20,188 bases of DNA from NCBI GenBank assembly GCA_002353585.1, contig DEJW01000019.1, positions 1 through 20,188 on the forward strand. The letters run 5' to 3'. Below, one piece after another: positions 5,866-12,921 of the stretch; position 1 is the first letter of the stretch; the number at the start of each line of letters is the position of its first letter. The DNA comes from Prevotellaceae bacterium UBA2738 (GTDB taxonomy: Bacteria; Bacteroidota; Bacteroidia; Bacteroidales; Bacteroidaceae). The notes beneath the pieces were generated by a model that saw only the letters and a list, made by a program, of their open reading frames with translations, ran no database searches and had not been told where the DNA came from. The position numbers and the translations under genes are program-made.

Positions 5866-7230
5866 ATGGAAAAAGAACAAAATAAAGTAACCTTTGCCAC
5901 CAGACTCGGCATTATCTTTGCTACGGCAGGTAGTGCAGTGGGTCTGGGCAATATATGGCATTTCCCCACCACCTGCGGACAGAATGGCGGAGCAGCCTTC
6001 GTACTGCTTTATGTCATCATCACCCTTCTGATTGGCATTCCTGGCATGATGGGTGAATTCATCATAGGACGCAATGGCGGAAAGAATGCTGTTTCGTCAT
6101 ACAGAAAGGCTGGCGGCAAGAAAGTCTTTGGTATCATAGGTGCCATAGGTGTGCTGGGTGGTTCGCTCATCTTAGGTTTCTATAGTGTGATAGCAGGTTG
6201 GTGTGTATATTACTTTGGACTGGCTTTGGGAGATGGTGTGCTGGGTGGTCAGGAACATATAAACAACACCTTCGCCCACCTTATGGCACCAGACAACTAC
6301 ATGCCCAGCATACTCTCCGTAGCCTTCATCTTGCTCACACAGATGATAATAGTAAGAGGTGTGCGCAAAGGTATAGAGTGGGCATCGAAGATTATGGTGC
6401 CAACACTCATAATGCTCCTGATACTGCTGATAGGTGCTTCATGTTCACTGCCTAATGCTTTTGACGGCATACGATTCCTGTTGAACCCTGACTTCACCAA
6501 ACTGAATGCCCATGTGGCTTTCAAGGCATTAGGTGAGGCTTTCTTCTCACTGAGTTTAGGTACAGCCTGTCTGTGCACCTATGCCTCATACTTCAAAGAG
6601 GAGACCAACCTGCTGAGGTCAACTGTCGAGATAACACTTATAGATGTGGCTGTGGCTATGATGGCAGGACTGATGATATTCCCTGCTGCCTTCTCTGTTA
6701 ACGTGGAGCCTGATGCAGGTCCGAGTCTGGTGTTTATGACTATGCCAAACGTCTTTGAGCAGGCTTTCCCTCATAGTGTAGCCTATGTGGTGAGTGTGAT
6801 GTTCTACCTGTTACTCACCATAGCAGCCCTCACCTCCACCATCTCTATGCATGAGATAGGTACAGCAGTAATATCACAAGAGACACCCCTCTCTCGTAGC
6901 AAGGCAGCATGGGTGGTGAGTGCCTTTTGCTCTGTCATCGGAGTGCTGAGTGCCTATAGTCTCTCTCATAAGGGTATAGGACTCTTTGGCGACAGCTTCT
7001 TTGATAATTTCGACAAACTCACAGCCAACATAATGTTGCCACTGGGTGCCCTGTGCACCATACTGATAGTGGGATGGGTGATGCCAAAGGAAACCGTTAT
7101 GGCAGAGCTGACATCAGGCGGACTCTATCCTCGTCGCGCATGGGTGGTGAAGACATTCTATTTCTTCTCACGCATAGTGTGTCCCATACTCATAGTGTGC
7201 ATATTCATGAATAAATTAGACATCATCTAA
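5866..7230 (+). CDS. Sodium:neurotransmitter symporter (NSS/SLC6) family transporter
   Basis: Inner-membrane Na+-coupled amino acid symporter of the LeuT fold, 454 residues, about the length of the bacterial members LeuT and MhsT. The N-terminus has the family signature: GSAVGLGNIWHFP (22-34) in the unwound first membrane helix, then NGGAAF and IGIPGMMGEFIIGRNGG in helix 2 and loop. About eleven to twelve hydrophobic segments are visible. Position 32 is His where LeuT has Arg30, part of the extracellular gate. The substrate cannot be read from sequence; its place between metH and metF suggests methionine or a related amino acid, and the NSS protein MetP of Corynebacterium glutamicum is a known methionine transporter, but this is inference. 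77 bp after metH, 3 bp before metF, so operonic. Confidence 0.93.
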   Translation: MEKEQNKVTFATRLGIIFATAGSAVGLGNIWHFPTTCGQNGGAAFVLLYVIITLLIGIPGMMGEFIIGRNGGKNAVSSYRKAGGKKVFGIIGAIGVLGGSLILGFYSVIAGWCVYYFGLALGDGVLGGQEHINNTFAHLMAPDNYMPSILSVAFILLTQMIIVRGVRKGIEWASKIMVPTLIMLLILLIGASCSLPNAFDGIRFLLNPDFTKLNAHVAFKALGEAFFSLSLGTACLCTYASYFKEETNLLRSTVEITLIDVAVAMMAGLMIFPAAFSVNVEPDAGPSLVFMTMPNVFEQAFPHSVAYVVSVMFYLLLTIAALTSTISMHEIGTAVISQETPLSRSKAAWVVSAFCSVIGVLSAYSLSHKGIGLFGDSFFDNFDKLTANIMLPLGALCTILIVGWVMPKETVMAELTSGGLYPRRAWVVKTFYFFSRIVCPILIVCIFMNKLDII

Positions 7231-7233
7231 GAT

Positions 7234-8196
7234 ATGAAAGTTACAGAAATAATAGCCCAGGCAAAGGAGAGCGGCAAACCTCGTTTCTCCTTTGAGTTGC
7301 TGCCCCCACTGAAGGGCGACGGACTGAACAAGATATATCAGGCTATAGACTCGCTGATGCCCTATAATCCTGCATTCATCAATGTTACCTCACACAGAGA
7401 GGAGATGAAGTATGTGGAGCGTCCAGACGGACTGATAGAGCGCCATGTGGTGCGTCGCCGTCCTGGCACTACTGGCGTGTGTGCTGCCATCAGACAGAAG
7501 TATGGCATCGAGGTGGTGCCTCACGTTATCTGTGGCGGTATGAGCAAGTACGACATAGAAGACCTGCTCATAGACCTCGACTTCTTAGGAATACAGAATG
7601 TGCTGGCTCTGCGTGGCGATGCCATGCCTGGCACCAACCGTTTTGTACCAAACAAAGACGGTCATGCCCACTCTGATGCCCTCGTGAGGCAGATTAGCGC
7701 CATGAACAAGGGCGAATTCATCGACGGCGAGCCAAACACCTCGCACTGCACCGACTTCTGCATAGGCGTGGCAGGCTATCCCGAGAAACACATCGAGGCT
7801 CCCAACTACCTTACCGACTTGGGCTACCTGAAGCAGAAGATAGACGCCGGGGCGGAGTACATAGCCACACAGATAAGCTACAGCACAGAACAGATACTGC
7901 GCTTCCGCGACCGCTGTTCGGAGATAGGCATCAACGTGCCCATACTGCCTGGCCTGAAACCCTTTGCCACCAAGACTCAGCTCAACGTGCTGCCGCAGAC
8001 CTTCGCCGTAGTGCTGCCACAGCTGCTGGTGGACAAGGTGCAGGCTTGCAAGGACAACGACGAGGTGAAGAAGGTAGGCATAGAGTGGGGCATAAAGCAG
8101 GGCGAGGAACTGCTGAGAGAGGGATTCCCTGTGCTTCACTTCTACACTATGACTCGCACCCAACAGGTGAGCGAGATAGTGAAAGCACTGATGTAA
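7234..8196 (+). CDS. metF: 5,10-methylenetetrahydrofolate reductase
   Basis: FAD-dependent reduction of 5,10-methylene-THF to 5-methyl-THF, the methyl donor used by MetH. 320 residues, similar to the roughly 300-residue bacterial family. FSFELLPP near the N-terminus contains the catalytic Glu corresponding to E. coli Glu28; INVTSH and VLALRGD are the conserved FAD/folate-site segments of the TIM barrel, and ILPGLKPF marks the later strand region. It starts three bases after the transporter stop and is the last gene of the metH operon. Only a small CGACA/TGTCG hairpin (8199-8211) without a T-run follows, so read-through into ychF is possible. Confidence 0.96.
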   Translation: MKVTEIIAQAKESGKPRFSFELLPPLKGDGLNKIYQAIDSLMPYNPAFINVTSHREEMKYVERPDGLIERHVVRRRPGTTGVCAAIRQKYGIEVVPHVICGGMSKYDIEDLLIDLDFLGIQNVLALRGDAMPGTNRFVPNKDGHAHSDALVRQISAMNKGEFIDGEPNTSHCTDFCIGVAGYPEKHIEAPNYLTDLGYLKQKIDAGAEYIATQISYSTEQILRFRDRCSEIGINVPILPGLKPFATKTQLNVLPQTFAVVLPQLLVDKVQACKDNDEVKKVGIEWGIKQGEELLREGFPVLHFYTMTRTQQVSEIVKALM

Positions 8197-8222
8197 GGCG
8201 ACAAACTGTCGTAGAAATCCGA

Positions 8223-8254
8223 TTTGGCTATTTGCAAAAATTGTTGTAACTTTG
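8223..8254 (+). promoter_or_regulatory. ychF cluster promoter
   Basis: TTTG at 8223-8226, a 20-bp spacer and TAACTTTG at 8247-8254, followed about 36 bp later by the ychF ATG. This gives the housekeeping cluster its own start although it is on the same strand as metF. Confidence 0.75.
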
Positions 8255-8290
8255 CAGTTTCAAATAAAGGATAAAAAATAAAATAGAGAT

Positions 8291-9391
8291 ATGGCATTAA
8301 AATGTGGTATTGTAGGACTGCCTAACGTGGGCAAGTCAACTTTGTTCAACTGTCTGTCGAGCGCAAAGGCTCAGGCAGCAAACTTCCCTTTCTGTACTAT
8401 TGAGCCTAACGTAGGCGTAATCACAGTGCCCGACGAGCGTCTGACCAAGCTTGCCGAGATAGTGCATCCAGGCAGAATAGTGCCTGCTACCTGTGAGATA
8501 GTGGATATAGCAGGACTGGTGAAGGGTGCCTCAAAGGGTGAGGGACTGGGCAATAAATTCTTGGGCAACATCCGCGAGACAGACGCTATAATTCATGTGC
8601 TGCGTTGCTTCGAGGATGACAACATCACCCACGTTGACGGTACTATAGACCCTATCAGAGACAAAGAGATAATAGACACCGAACTGCAACTCAAGGACCT
8701 TGAGACCATAGAGAGCCGCTATGCCAAGACTCAGAAGGTGGCATCAACAGGCAACAAGGACGCAAAGGTAGAACTTGCTGTACTGACGGCCTACAAGGAA
8801 TGTCTGGAACAGGGCAAGAATGCCCGTACGGTGGAGTTTGAATCTAAGGAGGAACAACTTGCTGCCAAGAACCTCTTCCTGCTGACTGCAAAACCTGTGC
8901 TCTATGTGTGCAACGTTGACGAGTCATCAGCTAAGGACGGCAACGAGTGGACAAAGAAAATCGATGCCATCGCCAAGGAAGAGGGTGCTGAGTCAATGAT
9001 TGTGGCTGCTAAGACTGAGGAAGACATCGCCAGCTTCGAGTCTTATGAAGACAAGCAGATGTTCCTCGAAGAGATGGGACTGGAGGAGAGTGGTGTAAAC
9101 CGTCTTATCAAGAAGGCTTACGCTCTGCTCAACCTGCAGACATTCATCACAGCAGGCGAGATGGAGGTGAAGGCATGGACCTTTAAGAAGGGTTGGAAGG
9201 CTCCTCAGTGTGCTGGTGTCATCCACACCGACTTTGAGAAGGGCTTTATCCGTGCTGAGGTGATAAAGTACGATGACTATATACAGTATGGTTCAGAGGC
9301 TGCCATCAAGGAGGCAGGCAAACTGGGCATAGAAGGCAAGGAGTATGTGGTACAGGACGGCGACATAATGCACTTCAGATTTAACGTATGA
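8291..9391 (+). CDS. ychF: Redox-regulated ATPase YchF (Obg-like)
   Basis: OBG-family P-loop NTPase that prefers ATP and binds ribosomes; linked in other bacteria to stress responses. 366 residues, the normal length. Walker A GLPNVGKST (9-17), DIAGLVKGAS as G3 (about 75-84), and NVDE (208-211) in the G4 position in place of the GTPase NKxD, the hallmark of the ATP-preferring YchF/Ola1 subgroup. The C-terminal part (about 280-366) is a TGS domain containing FKKGWKAPQCAGVIHTDFEKGFIRAEV (shown as FKKGWKAP... in the family). Its stop overlaps the lgt start by four bases (ATGA), suggesting translational coupling. Confidence 0.97.
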   Translation: MALKCGIVGLPNVGKSTLFNCLSSAKAQAANFPFCTIEPNVGVITVPDERLTKLAEIVHPGRIVPATCEIVDIAGLVKGASKGEGLGNKFLGNIRETDAIIHVLRCFEDDNITHVDGTIDPIRDKEIIDTELQLKDLETIESRYAKTQKVASTGNKDAKVELAVLTAYKECLEQGKNARTVEFESKEEQLAAKNLFLLTAKPVLYVCNVDESSAKDGNEWTKKIDAIAKEEGAESMIVAAKTEEDIASFESYEDKQMFLEEMGLEESGVNRLIKKAYALLNLQTFITAGEMEVKAWTFKKGWKAPQCAGVIHTDFEKGFIRAEVIKYDDYIQYGSEAAIKEAGKLGIEGKEYVVQDGDIMHFRFNV

Positions 9392-10224
9392 TGGATCTGC
9401 TTTACATATATTGGAATCCTGATACGGTCCTCTGCCATTTAGGACCGCTGACCATTCGCTGGTACAGCACCTGTTGGCTGGTAGGACTGCTGCTCTCATA
9501 CTTCACCGTGAAGTATCTGTACAGGAAACTGAACCTGCCTGACGAGAAGTTTGAACCTCTGTTCCTATATTGCTTCATAGGCATACTGATAGGTGCCAGA
9601 CTGGGTCACTGTCTGTTTTATGAGCCTGACTATTTCCTTTCAAGCGGTACTCACATGATAGAGATGCTGTTGCCCATCAGGCAGGATATGTATGGTTCAT
9701 GGCACTTCACAGGTTATGAAGGACTTGCCAGTCATGGTGGTACCATAGGCATCATCCTCGCCCTGTTGCTCTACAGTCGCAACCTGAAGGTGAAGATGTG
9801 GACGGTGCTCGACACCATCAGCATCTCTGTACCTATAACAGCAGGTTTTATAAGGATGGGCAACCTGATGAATAGCGAGATAATTGGCAAACCTACCGAT
9901 GTGCCTTGGGCATTCATCTTCGAGCGTGTGGATATGTTGCCACGTCATCCAGGACAACTATATGAGGCTATTGCCTATTTCTGCTTCTTCTTCGTACTGT
10001 GGTACTTCTGGCGCAAGAAACCTCAACTGGTGGGCACATCGTTCTTCTTCGGACTCGACATACTGCTTATCTTCACCTTCCGCTTCTTCATAGAATACAC
10101 CAAGGAGGTGCAGGAAGCATTTGAGGAGGGACTGCCATTCGATATGGGACAGATACTCTCCATACCATTCATACTGATGGGAGCCTACTTCACATGGAAA
10201 GGGTGGAAGAGAATTCATAATTAA
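9388..10224 (+). CDS. lgt: Phosphatidylglycerol--prolipoprotein diacylglyceryl transferase
   Basis: Inner-membrane enzyme that moves diacylglycerol from phosphatidylglycerol to the lipobox cysteine, the first step of lipoprotein maturation; it would act on the two lipoproteins in this window among many others. 278 residues with about seven hydrophobic segments. Visible conserved residues: SHGG with His116 (E. coli His103), RMGNLMNSE (Arg156, Asn159, Glu164) matching the family signature around E. coli Arg143, RHPGQLYEA (186-194), FRFFIEY (E. coli Arg239 region) and GQILSIP (255-261). Its start overlaps the ychF stop. Its own stop (10222-10224) lies at the edge of an interspersed repeat separating it from mutS. 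Confidence 0.96.
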   Translation: MMDLLYIYWNPDTVLCHLGPLTIRWYSTCWLVGLLLSYFTVKYLYRKLNLPDEKFEPLFLYCFIGILIGARLGHCLFYEPDYFLSSGTHMIEMLLPIRQDMYGSWHFTGYEGLASHGGTIGIILALLLYSRNLKVKMWTVLDTISISVPITAGFIRMGNLMNSEIIGKPTDVPWAFIFERVDMLPRHPGQLYEAIAYFCFFFVLWYFWRKKPQLVGTSFFFGLDILLIFTFRFFIEYTKEVQEAFEEGLPFDMGQILSIPFILMGAYFTWKGWKRIHN

Positions 10225-10284
10225 TAATGCATAGTTCTTCGAGCGAAGCTCTCAGGCGAGCAGAGCTCGGAACACAGTTCATAG
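10216..10284. repeat. Short interspersed repeat, copy 2 (inverted relative to copy 1)
   Basis: AT-rich ends (CATAATTAATAATGCATAG; CAGTTCATAGTT) flank a core whose segment 10251-10271 is the reverse complement of 5805-5825 with one mismatch. It begins at the lgt stop codon and ends just before the mutS ATG, occupying the whole intergenic gap. Confidence 0.75.
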
Positions 10285-10286
10285 TT

Positions 10287-12917
10287 ATGGCAAAGAAAGA
10301 CGGCGAACTGACGCCGATGATGAAACAGTTTTTTGATCTTAAGGCAAAGCATCCTGATGCTCTGCTTCTGTTTCGTTGTGGTGATTTCTATGAGACATAC
10401 TGCGATGATGCTACTGATGCAGCACAGATACTTGGCATCACACTGACAAGGCGTAACAATGGTGCTGCCAAGGGCGATGCTATGGCTGGTTTTCCTCATC
10501 ACGCTCTCGACACCTACTTGCCTAAACTCATTAGGGCAGGCAGACGTGTTGCTATCTGCGACCAACTCGAAGATCCTAAGCTGACCAAGAAACTGGTAAA
10601 GAGAGGTATCACCGAACTGGTTACACCTGGTGTGGCTATGCAGGACAATGTGCTCAACTACAAGGAGAACAACTTCCTTTGCGCCATACACTACGGCAAG
10701 ACAGCCATAGGACTTTCTCTGCTCGATATCTCTACTGGTGAGTTCCTTATTGATCAAGGTAACCACGAATATGTCGAAAAACTCATCACCAACTTCATGC
10801 CTAAGGAGGTGCTGATTCTGAGAGGTACCAAACTGAAGACCGAACAGATGTTTGGCAATCGTCTATGCCTCTACGAGATGGATGACTGGGTATTTACAGA
10901 GCAGACAGCCACACAAAAACTACACCATCACTTCAAGGTGAGGAATATGAAAGGTTTTGGTGTGGAACAGATAAAGGACGGACAGGTGGCAGCAGGTGCC
11001 ATACTGCAGTATCTGGAGATAACCCAGCACACTCATATTCAGCATATAACAAAGATACAACGTATAGATGCTGAGCGTTACGTAAGACTCGACAGTTTTA
11101 CTGTGCGCAATCTCGAAATCAATGCTCCACTACATGAAGGAGGAACAGCCCTCGTTGATGTGATAGACAATACTGTTTCACCTATGGGAGCACGAATGTT
11201 GCGCCGTTGGCTCGTCTTCCCACTCAGGGAACAGAAGAGAATCAACGAGCGTCTGGATGTGGTGGATTACTTCTTCCGCCAGCCAGATTCTCGCGATGTG
11301 ATAGAAGACGAACTGCATCGCATAGGCGATATGGAACGTATAGTGTCAAGAGTGGCAACAGGTAGGGTATCACCACGCGAGGTGATGCAGTTGCGACATG
11401 CCCTCACAGCCATAAAACCTATCAAGGTTATCTGTATGCAGTCTGATACCGATGTACTGAAAAGGGTAGGGGACTCTCTCGACACTCTTGATGAACTAAG
11501 AGACCATATAGAACAGTGGATAGAACCAGACCCACCTGCTCTGGTGGGCAAGGGTAGGGTGATTCGCGATAATGTGAATGCCGAACTCGACGAACTGCGT
11601 AAGATAGCATACAGCGGCAAGGACTACCTCCTTCAGATGCAGCAGCGTGAGATAGAGCGCACAGGCATAAGCAGTCTGAAGATTGGCTACAACAACGTCT
11701 TCGGCTATTATCTTGAGGTGCGCAACACCTTTAAGGACAATGTGCCTCCAGAATGGGTGCGCAAGCAGACCCTGGCACAGGCAGAGCGATACATCACTCA
11801 GGAACTCAAAGAGTATGAGGAGAAGATACTTGGGGCAGAGGATCGCATTCTCGGACTTGAAACAAAACTCTATGCTGAAACTGTGCAGTTTGTACAGCAA
11901 TATATCGTAGAACTGCAGAGAGATGCCAAACTCATTGCCGAACTCGACTGTCTGCTCTCCTTTGCCAAGACTGCTGTGGAGCATCGTTATGTGCGTCCAG
12001 TGATTGACGAGAGCAATATCATCTACATCAAACAGGGTCGTCACCCTGTGATAGAGAGCAATATGCCTGTAGGCGAACAGTATATACCTAATGACGTGAT
12101 GCTCGATAAGGACAAGCAGCAGATAATAATTATCACTGGTCCTAATATGGCTGGTAAGTCTGCTCTGCTCCGTCAGACTGCTCTTATAGTCCTATTGGCA
12201 CAGATAGGTTGCTATGTGCCTGCTGACTCAGCACGCATCGGACTGGTAGATAAAATCTTCACTCGTGTGGGAGCCAGCGACAGCCTCTCTACTGGTGAAT
12301 CAACCTTTATGGTCGAGATGACTGAGGCGGCTAACATATTAAATAATGTGACAGACCGTTCGCTGGTGCTCTTCGACGAACTGGGACGAGGCACCTCAAC
12401 CTACGACGGTATCAGTATAGCATGGGCTATAGTGGAGTATCTGCATGAACACAAGGGCAGCAATGCTCGCACCCTCTTTGCCACCCACTATCACGAACTC
12501 AACGAGATGCAGAACCACTATAACCGCATCCGTAATTTCAATGTGGCTGTAAAGGACATTGATGGTAAGGTTATCTTCCTTCGCAAACTGGTAGAGGGAG
12601 GTTCTGAGCACAGCTTTGGTATTCATGTGGCACAGTTGGCTGGTATGCCACCAAGCATAGTGCAGCGTGCCAACGAGGTGCTTGTGGCATTGGAGAAAGA
12701 AGCCAGCGAGGTAGGTAGTGCAGGCAAGAAGCAAGACCCTCGCAAGACTCTCAGCGAGATAAGACAGCCAGAGGGCACTCAGCTGTCCTTCTTCCAACTT
12801 GACGACCCAATCCTCATGCAGGTGCGTGATGAGATTCTTGGCATAGATGTCAACAACCTCACACCACTCGAAGCCCTCAATAAACTCAACGAAATAAAGA
12901 AAATAGTTAAAGGATAA
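10287..12917 (+). CDS. mutS: DNA mismatch repair protein MutS
   Basis: Recognises mismatches and small loops and recruits MutL. 876 residues from the ATG at 10287; an in-frame ATG at 10227 is rejected because the extra 20 residues come from the repeat, and MAKKDGELTPMMKQFFDLKA looks like a normal MutS N-terminus. Mismatch-reading GDFYE with Phe34 and Glu36; clamp and lever helices in the middle; Walker A GPNMAGKS (618-625), Walker B LVLFDELGRG (about 691-700), and STYDG after it. Near the C-terminus QLSFFQ resembles a sliding-clamp binding motif. No Shine-Dalgarno sequence is visible in front. A 4-bp gap to leuS indicates co-transcription. Confidence 0.97.
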   Translation: MAKKDGELTPMMKQFFDLKAKHPDALLLFRCGDFYETYCDDATDAAQILGITLTRRNNGAAKGDAMAGFPHHALDTYLPKLIRAGRRVAICDQLEDPKLTKKLVKRGITELVTPGVAMQDNVLNYKENNFLCAIHYGKTAIGLSLLDISTGEFLIDQGNHEYVEKLITNFMPKEVLILRGTKLKTEQMFGNRLCLYEMDDWVFTEQTATQKLHHHFKVRNMKGFGVEQIKDGQVAAGAILQYLEITQHTHIQHITKIQRIDAERYVRLDSFTVRNLEINAPLHEGGTALVDVIDNTVSPMGARMLRRWLVFPLREQKRINERLDVVDYFFRQPDSRDVIEDELHRIGDMERIVSRVATGRVSPREVMQLRHALTAIKPIKVICMQSDTDVLKRVGDSLDTLDELRDHIEQWIEPDPPALVGKGRVIRDNVNAELDELRKIAYSGKDYLLQMQQREIERTGISSLKIGYNNVFGYYLEVRNTFKDNVPPEWVRKQTLAQAERYITQELKEYEEKILGAEDRILGLETKLYAETVQFVQQYIVELQRDAKLIAELDCLLSFAKTAVEHRYVRPVIDESNIIYIKQGRHPVIESNMPVGEQYIPNDVMLDKDKQQIIIITGPNMAGKSALLRQTALIVLLAQIGCYVPADSARIGLVDKIFTRVGASDSLSTGESTFMVEMTEAANILNNVTDRSLVLFDELGRGTSTYDGISIAWAIVEYLHEHKGSNARTLFATHYHELNEMQNHYNRIRNFNVAVKDIDGKVIFLRKLVEGGSEHSFGIHVAQLAGMPPSIVQRANEVLVALEKEASEVGSAGKKQDPRKTLSEIRQPEGTQLSFFQLDDPILMQVRDEILGIDVNNLTPLEALNKLNEIKKIVKG

Positions 12918-12921
12918 ATAA

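Noticed and set aside
7585..8163. Long minus-strand ORF of 192 codons opposite metF
   Set aside because: Shadow of the well-supported metF coding frame; no recognisable domain.
8199..8211. Terminator after metF
   Set aside because: CGACA/TGTCG is only five pairs with no T-run.
10227..10286. Upstream ATG for mutS
   Set aside because: The extra 20 residues are encoded by the interspersed repeat and do not resemble MutS.
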